Below, in pieces: positions 45,227-53,060 of a stretch of 64,000 bases of DNA. Source of the stretch: DATCLS01 sp036563805 (GTDB lineage Bacteria; Actinomycetota; Acidimicrobiia; Acidimicrobiales; VFJN01); assembly GCA_036563805.1 (NCBI GenBank), contig DATCLS010000058.1, positions 88,315 through 152,314 of the forward strand. The letters run 5' to 3'. Numbering within the stretch: position 1 is the first letter of the stretch; each line of letters starts with the position of its first letter. The notes beneath the pieces were generated by a model. The model did no database searches, was not told where the DNA came from, and was given only the letters and a program-made list of their open reading frames with translations. Made by a program: the position numbers and the translations under genes.

Positions 45227-45256
45227 GTCACGTACGCGAACGAGGAGGGGAGAGCC

Positions 45257-45700
45257 GTGCCCGACGCCGAGGTGCTGTCGGCGCCGCTGGTGCTCGAGTA
45301 CCCGTTCCGGCGGACCGTCGGCCCGGTGCAGTCGGCGTTCCTGACCGGCCTGCGGGAGGGGATCGTGCTCGGCATCCGCACGCGGGACGGGCGGGTCATG
45401 TGCCCGCCGGTCGAGTACGACCCGGTGACCGGCGACGAGCTCGACGAGCTGGTGGAGCTGGGCGAGACCGGCACGGTCGCGACCTGGTCGTGGGAGCCCG
45501 AGCCCCGGCCCAACCAGCCGCTCGACCGGCCGTTCGCCTGGGCGCTCGTCCGCTTGGACGGCGCCGACACCGGCCTGCTGCACGCGGTCGACGCCGGCTC
45601 GCCCGACCGCATGTCCACGGGCGCCCGGGTCCGGATCCGCTGGGCCGCCGAGCGCGAGGGCGCCATCACCGACATCGCCTGCTTCGAGGTCGAGCAGTGA
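45257..45700 (+). CDS. DUF35 OB-fold protein, first of a pair
   Basis: Acyl-CoA-associated OB-fold protein of 147 aa. LEYPFRRTVGPVQSAFLTGL, then VELGETGTVATWSWEPEPRP and DTGLLHAVDAGSPDRMSTGA, match the beta-barrel half of DUF35 proteins. It lacks the four-Cys zinc-ribbon helix that its neighbour has. Such proteins bind Ltp thiolases and form the active hydratase/aldolase complexes of side-chain degradation. GTG 45257 follows GGAGGGGAGAG. A longer in-frame reading to 45188 passes through the operator and is rejected. It overlaps the next gene by 4 nt. Confidence 0.8.
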   Translation: MPDAEVLSAPLVLEYPFRRTVGPVQSAFLTGLREGIVLGIRTRDGRVMCPPVEYDPVTGDELDELVELGETGTVATWSWEPEPRPNQPLDRPFAWALVRLDGADTGLLHAVDAGSPDRMSTGARVRIRWAAEREGAITDIACFEVEQ

Positions 45701-46218
45701 CCGGCCTGGTGCTCCCCGAGCGGCTCCGCGACGTCGAGCCCGTCCGGCGCATCCGCACGCCGGCCCGCCTCGAGTACAACTTCACGGCCGGCCAGGCCAC
45801 GTCGCGGTTCCTCCGGGGGATCGCCACCAAGCGCATCCTGGGCGAGCGCTGCCCGGAGTGCGGCAAGGTCTACGTCCCGCCCCGGGGGTCGTGCCCGACC
45901 GACGGCGTGCCGACCTCCGAGCAGGTCGAGCTGCCGCACACCGGCACGGTCACCACGTTCTGCGTCGTGAACGTCCAGTTCTACGGCCAGGCCATCGAGG
46001 TGCCCTACGTGTGCGCCACGGTCCTGCTCGACGGCGCCGACATCGGGCTGTTCGGCCTGGTGCAGGAGATCCCCTTCGACCAGGTGCGGATGGGGCTGCG
46101 GGTCGAGGCCGTCTGGGTCGACGACGCCGAGCTGACCACCAACCTGTCCTCGATCCGCTACTGGCGGCCGACCGGCGAGCCGGACGCCGCCTACGAGACC
46201 TACCGGGAGCACGTCTGA
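45697..46218 (+). CDS. DUF35 zinc-ribbon OB-fold protein, second of a pair
   Basis: Predicted 173-aa protein with a rubredoxin-like zinc ribbon (GERCPECGKVYVPPRGSCPTD, of which the Cys are at CPEC and C-T-D) followed by the OB-fold (TGTVTTFCVVNVQFYGQAIE and GLRVEAVWVDD). Complements the first DUF35 protein, which has only the barrel. GTG 45697 overlaps the upstream stop (GTGA). The Ltp thiolase gene starts by 1-nt overlap. The two DUF35 subunits plus two thiolases likely form a complex. Confidence 0.85.
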   Translation: MTGLVLPERLRDVEPVRRIRTPARLEYNFTAGQATSRFLRGIATKRILGERCPECGKVYVPPRGSCPTDGVPTSEQVELPHTGTVTTFCVVNVQFYGQAIEVPYVCATVLLDGADIGLFGLVQEIPFDQVRMGLRVEAVWVDDAELTTNLSSIRYWRPTGEPDAAYETYREHV

Positions 46219-47285
46219 TGGCCCCCAGGCGAGAGGTCGCCGTCGTCGGGTTCGCCCAGTCGCACCACGTCCGGCGCGAGACGACCCGCAACGAGGTCGA
46301 GATGGTCATGCCGGTGCTCCACCAGGTCAAGGCCGACCTCGGCCTCGACCAGAGCGCGCTCGACTTCACCTGCTCGGGCAGCACCGACTACCTGGCCGGC
46401 TCGGCGTTCAGCTTCGTGCTGGCGCTCGACGGCGTCGGGGCGTTCCCGCCCATCTCCGAGAGCCACGTGGAGATGGACGGGGCGTGGGCGCTGTACGAGG
46501 CCTGGGTGAAGATCCAGACCGGCTCGGCCGACACCGCCCTCGTCTACAGCTACGGGAAGTCGTCGCCCGGCTCGCTGCGCGACGTTCTGTCCCGCCAGCT
46601 CGACCCCTACTACCAGGCCCCGCTGTGGCCGGATGCGGTGGCGCTGGCCGCGCTCCAGGCCCGGGCCTGCATCGACGCCGGCGTCACCTCGCAGGCGGAG
46701 ATGGCCGCCGTCGCCGCCCGCAGCCGGCGGGCCGCGGCCGACAACCCCTACGCCCAGCTCCAGGGGTCCGACGACCCCGACGTGCTGCTGAAGGAGCCCG
46801 AGATCGCCGCGCCGCTGCGCCGCCACGACTGCCCGCCCATCACCGACGGGGCGGCGGCCGTGGTGCTGGCCGCCGGCGACCGGGCCCGCGAGCTGTGCGA
46901 GCGGCCGGCCTGGATCCGGGGCATCGACCACCGCATCGAGGCGCACGCCCTCGGCGTGCGCGACCTGACGGACTCGCCCTCCACCCGCCTCGCCGGCGAG
47001 CGGGCCGGGGTCGGCGAGGGGCCCGTCGACGTGGCCGAGCTCCACGCCCCGTTCACGCACCAGGAGGTGGTGCTGCGGCGGGCGCTCGGCTTCGGCGACG
47101 ACGTCGACGTGAACCCGTCGGGCGGGGCGCTGGCCGCCAACCCGATGATGGCCGCCGGCCTCATCCGCATCGGGGAGGCCGCCCGGCGGGTGTGGGCGGG
47201 CGAGGCCGGGCGGGCGGTGGCCCACGCCACCAACGGCCCGTGCCTGCAGCAGAACCTCGTGTGCGTCCTGGAAGGAGCGGACTGA
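46218..47285 (+). CDS. thiolase-fold lipid-transfer protein (Ltp), first
   Basis: Thiolase-superfamily protein of 355 aa without the usual thiolase activity motifs in full. DFTCSGSTDYLAGSAF holds a Cys at the position of the catalytic nucleophile. PITDGAAAVVLAAGDRARE and LHAPFTHQEVVLRRALGFG with VNPSGGALAANPM mark the SCP-x/Ltp type. In sterol catabolism these act as acyl-CoA aldolases or thiolases together with DUF35 proteins. It overlaps the DUF35 stop by 1 nt (TGATG) and the next thiolase start by 1 nt. Confidence 0.87.
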   Translation: MAPRREVAVVGFAQSHHVRRETTRNEVEMVMPVLHQVKADLGLDQSALDFTCSGSTDYLAGSAFSFVLALDGVGAFPPISESHVEMDGAWALYEAWVKIQTGSADTALVYSYGKSSPGSLRDVLSRQLDPYYQAPLWPDAVALAALQARACIDAGVTSQAEMAAVAARSRRAAADNPYAQLQGSDDPDVLLKEPEIAAPLRRHDCPPITDGAAAVVLAAGDRARELCERPAWIRGIDHRIEAHALGVRDLTDSPSTRLAGERAGVGEGPVDVAELHAPFTHQEVVLRRALGFGDDVDVNPSGGALAANPMMAAGLIRIGEAARRVWAGEAGRAVAHATNGPCLQQNLVCVLEGAD

Positions 47286-48466
47286 TGGGTGCGGAGAGGG
47301 TGGCCGTCGTCGGCATCGGCCAGACGAAGCACCAGGCGACCCGCGGCGACGTGTCGATCGCCGGGCTGGTCCGCGAGGCGGCCAGCGAGGCGTTGGCCGA
47401 CGCCGAGATGACGTGGTCGGACATCGACGCCGTCGTCGTCGGCAAGGCGCCCGACTTCTTCGAGGGCGTGATGATGCCCGAGCTGTACCTGGCCGACGCC
47501 CTGGGGGCGGTGGGCAAGCCGCTGCTGCGGGTCCACACGGCCGGATCGGTGGGCGGCTCGACCGCCCTGGTGGCCGCCAGCCTCATCCAGGCCGGCATCC
47601 ACCGCCGCGTCCTCGCCCTGGCGTTCGAGAAGCAGTCCGAGAGCGAGGCCATGTGGGCGCTGACGCTGCCCATCCCGTTCTCGCCCCCGCTGGTGGCGGG
47701 CGCCGGCGGCTACTTCGCGCCCCACATCCGGGCCTACATGCGCCGCTCCGGCGCCCCCGACCACATCGGCATCCTGGTGGCGCTCAAGGACCGCAGGAAC
47801 GCCCTCAAGAACCCCAAGGCGCACCTCCACGAGGAGAACGTCACGTTCGACTCGGTGAAGGACGCGATCATGCTCTGGGACCCGATCCGGTACTCGGAGA
47901 CGTGCCCTTCGTCCGACGGCGCCTGCGCCATCGTGCTCACCGACGAGGCCGGGGGCGACGCCGCCGCGGCGTCCTCCTCGTCCGCTCCGCCGGCGTGGGT
48001 GCTGGGCGGGGCGATGCGGTCGGAGCCCACGATGTTCGCCGGCCGTGACCAGGTGAACCCCCAGGCCGGGCGCGATTGCGCGGCCGACGTGTACGCCCAG
48101 GCCGGCATCACCGACCCCCGGGCCCAGATCGACGTGGCCGAGATCTACGTGCCGTTCAGCTGGTACGAGCCGATGTGGCTCGAGAACCTGGGCTTCGCCG
48201 AGGAGGGAACCGGCTGGAAGCTGGTCGAGGACGGCGTCACCCAGATGGACGGCGACCTGCCCGTCAACCCGTCGGGCGGCGTGCTGTCGTCCAACCCGAT
48301 CGGGGCGTCGGGACTGATCCGGTTCGCCGAGGCCGCCATGCAGGTGCGGGGCCAGGCCGGCGAGCACCAGATCGACGGGGCCCGGGTGGCACTCGGCCAC
48401 GCCTATGGGGGCGGCTCGCAGTTCTTCGCCATGTGGGCGGTGGGGGCCGAGAAGCCGACGTCCTGA
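47285..48466 (+). CDS. thiolase-fold lipid-transfer protein (Ltp), second
   Basis: Second Ltp-type protein, 393 aa. VAVVGIGQTKHQATRGDVSI is the typical start, VNPSGGVLSSNPIGASGLI the C-terminal motif, and GHAYGGGSQFFAMWAVG the end. Where thiolases have the nucleophilic Cys it reads HTAGSVGGSTALVAA, so the Cys is missing; retro-aldol Ltp enzymes also lack a thiolytic role. An Ala/Ser-rich insert lies near residue 225. It probably pairs with the preceding Ltp in one complex. Confidence 0.87.
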   Translation: MGAERVAVVGIGQTKHQATRGDVSIAGLVREAASEALADAEMTWSDIDAVVVGKAPDFFEGVMMPELYLADALGAVGKPLLRVHTAGSVGGSTALVAASLIQAGIHRRVLALAFEKQSESEAMWALTLPIPFSPPLVAGAGGYFAPHIRAYMRRSGAPDHIGILVALKDRRNALKNPKAHLHEENVTFDSVKDAIMLWDPIRYSETCPSSDGACAIVLTDEAGGDAAAASSSSAPPAWVLGGAMRSEPTMFAGRDQVNPQAGRDCAADVYAQAGITDPRAQIDVAEIYVPFSWYEPMWLENLGFAEEGTGWKLVEDGVTQMDGDLPVNPSGGVLSSNPIGASGLIRFAEAAMQVRGQAGEHQIDGARVALGHAYGGGSQFFAMWAVGAEKPTS

Positions 48467-48504
48467 CCCAGGGAAAAGAAAATTCGCCGGTCGAGGAAAA
48501 CGGC

Positions 48505-48547
48505 GGAAAACGACTAAGGGACCGGCTCTGAGGCCGGTCCCTTGTCG
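48505..48547 (-). terminator. intrinsic terminator of the 6C RNA
   Basis: An 11-bp stem AAGGGACCGGC/GCCGGTCCCTT around TCAGAG-type loop (48516-48526 with 48533-48543), extended by CGAC/GTCG, then TTTT on the minus strand. The same stem could also end the thiolase operon from the plus side, though without a T run. Confidence 0.8.
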
Positions 48548-48624
48548 TTGGGTCGAGCATTGGGGAGGGGGGTCTCAATGTCGACCGCTCTCTGCGGGAC
48601 CGAGGGGGGATCGGTCATCCGCTA
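48505..48624 (-). ncRNA. 6C-type small RNA (minus strand)
   Basis: On the minus strand two successive hairpins carry loops with six or more consecutive C. The first has stem GACCGA/TCGGTC (plus positions 598-603 and 611-616 of the 48 kb block) and loop TCCCCCC. The second has an 11-bp stem with one bulge (48551-48562 with 48576-48586) and a loop including CCCCCC. A terminator hairpin with TTTT follows (48511-48547). A promoter with 17-bp spacing lies just upstream. This is the 6C RNA motif of actinobacteria; in mycobacteria the homologue uses its C-rich loops to base-pair with G-rich mRNA. Size about 120 nt; ends inferred. Confidence 0.8.
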
Positions 48625-48630
48625 AATGAG

Positions 48631-48659
48631 AGTGTACACCACCGATCTGATCTGTCCAA
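48631..48659 (-). promoter_or_regulatory. promoter of the 6C RNA (minus strand)
   Basis: On the minus strand TTGGAC (48659-48654), a 17-bp spacer, and TACACT (48636-48631). The start point would be near 48624. Confidence 0.7.
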
Positions 48660-48760
48660 CGCATTATGGAGAAACCGCCCATCTCCGATGTGAATGACGT
48701 CACGGGCGTCGCCGGGGCGGCGGTCCCCCTAGCCCGACCGCGCCGCCGGGGCTCGGGGCT

Positions 48761-50020
48761 TCAGGGCAGGATCAGGTGGCTGTCGCCGAACTCGTGCCAC
48801 CGGTAGCCCTCCGCCACCGCCCCCCGGTAGGACGCCTCCAACAGCCTACGGCCGGCGACGGTCTCCAGCAGCGCGAGGTGCGACGACTCGGGCTCGTGCC
48901 AGCCGGTCAGCAGGCCGCCCACCACCCGGACGCCCCGCTCGGGCGTGACCACCAGGTCGGTCCAGCCCCGGCCCGGGTGTGCCCGGCCGGCCCGATCGGC
49001 GGTCGTCTCCAGCGCCCGCACGACCGTGGTGCCGGCGGCCACGACCCGGCCGCCTGCCGCCCGGGCCGCGTTGACCACGTCGGCCGTCGCCGCCGGGACC
49101 TCGAACCGCTCGGCGTAGGGGGCCTCGCCGGCCTCCTGGGACGAGACGCCGGCGTGCAACACGACCGGCACCACGGTCACGCCCCGGGCCACCAGCTCCG
49201 TGACGATCCGGTCGGTGAACGGGCGGGAGGCGCTGGGCATCTCGACCGACCCCGGCACCCGGGCGAACACGGTCTGGTAGGCGGCGAGCGGCCAAGCGTC
49301 GGCCACGTGGGCGTAGCGGACGGGCTGGCCGTGGGCGTCGAGGTAGGGGCCGAGGCCGCCGGCCGCCGCCGGGAGGTCGAGGCGGGCCAGCCACAGGCGG
49401 AGCCCGCCAGGCCCGGAGGCGCCGGGGACGCCCCTGCGGCCGGCCGCCGGGCCGCTCGGGGTGTCGGGGCCGCCGCTGGCGTCCGCCCTGGGGGTGGCGT
49501 CGGCGGGGTAAGGGGCCAGCAGCTCGGCCCGGGCCCCGCCCGGCAGGCGCAGCTCGGCGGGCGGGCGGCCGTCGTAGCGGAGCGACCCGGGCCCGGCCGG
49601 CCGGCGGGGCTCGACCACCCAGTAGCCGCCGGGCTGCTCGGTGGACAGGTGGAGCCGGACCGGCGTCCCGTCGGGTCCGGTGGCGTCGAGGGCGGCCGGG
49701 ATCACCGCCGAGGCGTTGACCACCAGGACGTCACCCGGCTCCAGCTCATCGACGATCCCGGCGAACCGCCGATGGGCGATGCGGACCCCGTCGGCCCCGC
49801 CGGCGCCCCGGGCCACCATCAGGCGGACGTCCGCCCGGCCGTCGTCGCCGACCCGGCCCCCGGGCCGGCGCAGCTCGGGCGGGGCGCCCGCCTCGCCGCC
49901 GGGCGGGATGCGGAACGACCCCAGCAGGGACGCCCGGGCGATCCGGCGCCCGGCCGCCGGGGCGGGCACCGCGGTGGGGGCGGCGGCGGGGGCGTCCCCG
50001 CTCAGCCCGGACACCCTCAC
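48761..50020 (-). CDS. QueA-like S-adenosylmethionine:tRNA ribosyltransferase-isomerase family protein
   Basis: Protein of 419 aa matching QueA, which transfers ribose from SAM to preQ1-tRNA in queuosine synthesis. LEPGDVLVVNASAVIPAAL, HVADAWPLAAYQTVFARVPG and GRVVAAGTTVVRALET, ending with SSHLALLETVAGRRLLEASY, are characteristic. A Gly/Pro/Ala-rich insert lies near residues 165-205, and the start region is Ala/Pro-rich. No other queuosine gene is in the window, so it may be a QueA paralogue with a different role. It overlaps the SDR gene by 4 nt. Confidence 0.82.
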   Translation of the reverse strand: MRVSGLSGDAPAAAPTAVPAPAAGRRIARASLLGSFRIPPGGEAGAPPELRRPGGRVGDDGRADVRLMVARGAGGADGVRIAHRRFAGIVDELEPGDVLVVNASAVIPAALDATGPDGTPVRLHLSTEQPGGYWVVEPRRPAGPGSLRYDGRPPAELRLPGGARAELLAPYPADATPRADASGGPDTPSGPAAGRRGVPGASGPGGLRLWLARLDLPAAAGGLGPYLDAHGQPVRYAHVADAWPLAAYQTVFARVPGSVEMPSASRPFTDRIVTELVARGVTVVPVVLHAGVSSQEAGEAPYAERFEVPAATADVVNAARAAGGRVVAAGTTVVRALETTADRAGRAHPGRGWTDLVVTPERGVRVVGGLLTGWHEPESSHLALLETVAGRRLLEASYRGAVAEGYRWHEFGDSHLILP

Positions 50021-50769
50021 GACCCGACCTCCTCGTGCCCGTCCGGTGCGCCGGCCGGGGCCCCGGCGCGGGCGCCGGCCAGCAGGTCCTCGACCCGGTA
50101 GCGGCCGCTGGGCGGGCGCTCCTCGACGAGCCGCACGATCCCCGGCGCCCGGCTGGCGGCGCTCGGTCGGTCGGAGATGTCCTCGCCGGGGAAGGCGGCC
50201 TGGTGCATCTTCGTGCGCATGTCACCGGGGTCGACCCAGTACACCCGGACGCCCGGCTCCTCGGCCGCCAGCACCCGGCTGAGCTGCTCGAACGCCGCCT
50301 TGGCCGCTCCGTAGGCGCCCCAGCCCGGGTAGCCCTCGACGGCGGCGTCGGAGGTGACGTCGACGATCGTGCCGCCGGTGCGGCGCAGGTGGGGGAGCGC
50401 CGCCCGGATGACCTGCAGCTGCGCGACCACGTTGGCCCGGAGCGTCCACTCCAGGTCCTCGAGCCGCAGCTCCGCGACCCGGGGAAGCGGGGTGGGGCCG
50501 AGCGTGCCGGCGTTGTTGACCAGAAGGGCGAGATCGCCGGCGCCGGCGGCCGCGGCCACCAGGTCGGCCACGTGGGCCGGATCGGCGATGTCGCCGGCCA
50601 GAGCGACCACCCGGCCGGGCCCGGCGGCGTCGATCTCCGCCCGGGCGTCGTCGAGCCCGTGCACATGGCGGGCGTCGACCACCAGGTTCCAGCCGTCGGC
50701 GGCGAGCTGCCGGGCCAGTGCCAGCCCCAGGCCCCGGCTGGCCCCGGTGATGAGTGCGGTACGTGCCAT
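50017..50769 (-). CDS. short-chain dehydrogenase/reductase
   Basis: NAD(P)-dependent SDR of 250 aa. TALITGASRGLGLALARQLA is the Rossmann motif (TGxxxGxG), LLVNNAGTLGPT the NNAG motif, and the active site is the YxxxK of WGAYGAAKAAFEQLS with upstream Ser of DVTSDAA. ATG 50769 follows GGAGGCG; an earlier in-frame ATG at 50853 would add 28 Arg/Pro residues and is rejected. Co-translated with the QueA-like gene. The substrate is unknown. Confidence 0.88.
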   Translation of the reverse strand: MARTALITGASRGLGLALARQLAADGWNLVVDARHVHGLDDARAEIDAAGPGRVVALAGDIADPAHVADLVAAAAGAGDLALLVNNAGTLGPTPLPRVAELRLEDLEWTLRANVVAQLQVIRAALPHLRRTGGTIVDVTSDAAVEGYPGWGAYGAAKAAFEQLSRVLAAEEPGVRVYWVDPGDMRTKMHQAAFPGEDISDRPSAASRAPGIVRLVEERPPSGRYRVEDLLAGARAGAPAGAPDGHEEVGS

Positions 50770-50878
50770 CGGGCGCCTCCTCGGCGGTCGTGCGGGGTGT
50801 CTGCGTGTCCGCGTCGTCACCCGCACGGTAGGGACGGCCGCCGGCACCCCCATCGGCCCCCGGACCGGTTGTGGCGCC

Positions 50879-50921
50879 GGGCGCCTCGGTCCCGGGACCT
50901 AGGCTCCGGACCGAGGCGCCC
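50879..50921 (-). terminator. strong hairpin downstream of the two-component genes
   Basis: Perfect 14-bp inverted repeat (50879-50892 with 50908-50921) around a 15-nt loop containing CCTAGG. No T tract. It lies past the end of the response-regulator gene and upstream of the SDR gene, so it may separate the two units. Confidence 0.5.
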
Positions 50922-50979
50922 GGGCCCGGCCCGGGCGCGCGCCGGCGACGGCGGGGCGACCGCCCGGCGGCCGGGGGCG

Positions 50980-51732
50980 CTAACCGGGGCGGGGATCGGC
51001 CAGGCCGGCCCGCACCGCGTACAGGGCGGCCTGGGTCCGGTCGGTGAGCCGCAGCTTGGCCAGGATGCTCGACACGTGCGTCTTCACGGTCTTCTCGGAG
51101 ATGTACAGCTCACGAGCCAGCTGGCGGTTGGTCAGGCCCCGGCCGAGGGCGGCCAGCACCTCCCGCTCGCGGGCCGTGAGCCGGTCGAGCTCGGGGTTGG
51201 GCGGGGGCGCGGCCGGGGCGGCCGGACCGTCGCCCGCCACCTTGGCCATGACCGCGGCGGCCGCCTCGGGCGCCAGCATGCGCTCGCCCCGGTGGACGGC
51301 CCGGATGGCGTCGCCCAGCGTGCCCGGGCCGGCGTCCTTGAGGAGGTAGCCGTCGGCGCCGGCCTGGATGGCGGGGATGACCTGCTCGGTGCCGCTGAAG
51401 CTCGTGAGCACGAGGATGCCGACGCCCTGCCCGGCGGCCCGGATGCGGCGGATGGCCTCCACGCCGTCGACCCCGGGCATGACCAGGTCGGTGAGCAGCA
51501 CGTCGGGCCCTGCGTCGGCGACCAGGCGGACGGCCTCCTCGCCCGTCGCCGCCTCGCCGACCACGACGAAGCCCTCGCTCTCGAGGAACGCCCGCAGCCC
51601 CTGCCGGACGACCGGGTGGTCGTCCGCCACGGCGACCGTGATCGGCCGGCCGCCGGACCCGGCGTCGGCGGCGGAGGCGGGGCCCGACGCCTCCGGGGCG
51701 GGTCCGCCGGACCCGGCGTCGGCGGCGGTCAC
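50980..51732 (-). CDS. NarL/FixJ-family response regulator
   Basis: Two-component regulator of 250 aa. Receiver domain: ITVAVADDHPVVRQGLRAFL with the acidic pair DD, the phospho-acceptor Asp in DVLLTDLVMPGVDG, and Lys in GYLLKDAGPG. LuxR-type helix-turn-helix: LTAREREVLAALGRGLTNRQ and SEKTVKTHVSSILAKL. The N-terminal 28 residues contain AADAGSGG twice, from a DNA duplication. GTG 51732 overlaps the kinase stop by 4 nt, marking the kinase as its partner. Confidence 0.92.
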   Translation of the reverse strand: MTAADAGSGGPAPEASGPASAADAGSGGRPITVAVADDHPVVRQGLRAFLESEGFVVVGEAATGEEAVRLVADAGPDVLLTDLVMPGVDGVEAIRRIRAAGQGVGILVLTSFSGTEQVIPAIQAGADGYLLKDAGPGTLGDAIRAVHRGERMLAPEAAAAVMAKVAGDGPAAPAAPPPNPELDRLTAREREVLAALGRGLTNRQLARELYISEKTVKTHVSSILAKLRLTDRTQAALYAVRAGLADPRPG

Positions 51733-52901
51733 GTCGGGACCCGGAGCTCGACCGTGGTGCCGCGCCCCGGGGTCGAGCTGATGTCCATGGTGCCGCCCAG
51801 CGCCTCGGCCCGGTCATGCATCGAGGTCAGGCCCAGCCGGCGGGCCCGGAGGATCCGGGCCGCGGGGTCGAACCCCACGCCGTCGTCCGCCACCCGGGCC
51901 ACGAGGGCGCCGTCGGCGGCGGCCAGCGTGACGTCCACCCGGCTCGCCTTGGCGTGGCGCAGGGCGTTGGTCACCGCCTCCTGCAGGATGCGCAGCACCT
52001 GGTGCTCCTGGTCGGGCGTCAGCTCGGGCAGCGGCCCGGGTGCCTCGAGCACCACGTCCACGCCGTGGGCCCGGCCGGCGACCGCGACCTGGCGGCACAG
52101 CACCGCCACCAGCCCGTCGCGGTCGAGGTCGGCCGGCCGCAGCCCGTCGACCACCGACCGCAGCTCGGCCACGACCCGGCGGGCCAGGTCGGCCACCGTG
52201 GCCAGCTCGGCCTCGGCTCGGTCGAGGTCGGTCCGCAGCAGCCGGCTGGCCGTCGCCGCCGCCAGCTGCAGGCTGAACAGCGACTGGCTCATGGCGTCGT
52301 GCAGCTCGCGGGCGAGCCGGGCCCGCTCCTCGACCAGGGCCAGCTCGCGGCTGTCCTCGAACAGCCGGGCGTGGTCGATGACGATGGCGGCGTGCGAGGC
52401 CAGCAGGGCGACGCACGCCTCGTCGGCCTCGCTGAACTCGGGGGCCGTCTCCTTGTCGGTCAGGTAGAAGGCGCCGATCACGTCGCCCTTGGAGACGATG
52501 GGCACGCCCAGGAACGACCGCATGCGGGGGTGCGCCGGCGGCCACCACTGGAAGCGGGGGTCGGCCGTGATGTCCGGCGTCCGGTACGGCTCGGTCTCCG
52601 ACAGCATGGCGGCCAGCAGGCCGTGGGTCCGGGGGAGCGGACCGATCCGCTCGATGAGCTCGTCGCTCATGCCCACGGTCACGAACTTGGCGAACCGGTC
52701 GCCCTCGGGCTCGGGCACGCCGATCGCCGCGTAGCGGGCGTCGACCAGCTCGCGAGCGCTGCTGGCCAGCTGGTGCAGCACCCGGTCGAGCGAGGCCTCG
52801 GTGGCCACGGTGCGCACGGCGGCGCTGAGGGCGGCGAGGACCGCCCCGGACGAGTCGGCGCCGGACGGAGCGGCGCCCGCGTCACCCGCGGCGCTGGTCA
52901 T
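51729..52901 (-). CDS. GAF-domain sensor histidine kinase (NarX/DegS-like)
   Basis: Sensor kinase of 390 aa from ATG 52901. A GAF domain covers about residues 35-180 (RSFLGVPIVSKGDVIGAFYL). The HisKA_3 dimerisation motif RARLARELHDAMSQSLFSLQ contains the phospho-acceptor His. The ATPase domain has LQEAVTNALRHAKASRVDV (N box) and VADDGVGFDP (G1). No membrane helix, so it is cytoplasmic and probably senses a small molecule or redox signal through GAF. A -10 TAGCGT (minus strand, 52910-52915) 8 nt before the start implies a leaderless mRNA. Confidence 0.9.
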   Translation of the reverse strand: MTSAAGDAGAAPSGADSSGAVLAALSAAVRTVATEASLDRVLHQLASSARELVDARYAAIGVPEPEGDRFAKFVTVGMSDELIERIGPLPRTHGLLAAMLSETEPYRTPDITADPRFQWWPPAHPRMRSFLGVPIVSKGDVIGAFYLTDKETAPEFSEADEACVALLASHAAIVIDHARLFEDSRELALVEERARLARELHDAMSQSLFSLQLAAATASRLLRTDLDRAEAELATVADLARRVVAELRSVVDGLRPADLDRDGLVAVLCRQVAVAGRAHGVDVVLEAPGPLPELTPDQEHQVLRILQEAVTNALRHAKASRVDVTLAAADGALVARVADDGVGFDPAARILRARRLGLTSMHDRAEALGGTMDISSTPGRGTTVELRVPT

Positions 52902-52909
52902 GGGACGGG

Positions 52910-52915
52910 ACGCTA
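52910..52915 (-). promoter_or_regulatory. -10 box of the kinase-regulator operon (minus strand)
   Basis: TAGCGT on the minus strand, 8 nt before ATG 52901. Confidence 0.45.
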
Positions 52916-53060
52916 CCGGCGCTCCGGCCGGGTGCCGAAGTACCCGGCCGGCGTCGTCCCCACCTCCCGCCGGCACCGGGGCCGACTCGTCCCACCGGAC
53001 CGTCGGCCGGACCGGCCGGGACGGGCCCCGCCCGGCGGGGCGGGCCCCGACCGGTCCCGG

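Noticed and set aside
45188..45256. Upstream in-frame extension of the first DUF35 gene
   Set aside because: It runs through the KstR-like operator, and a good ribosome site precedes GTG 45257.
48555..48629. Plus-strand small ORFs in the 6C RNA region
   Set aside because: Very short and explained by the RNA hairpins on the other strand.
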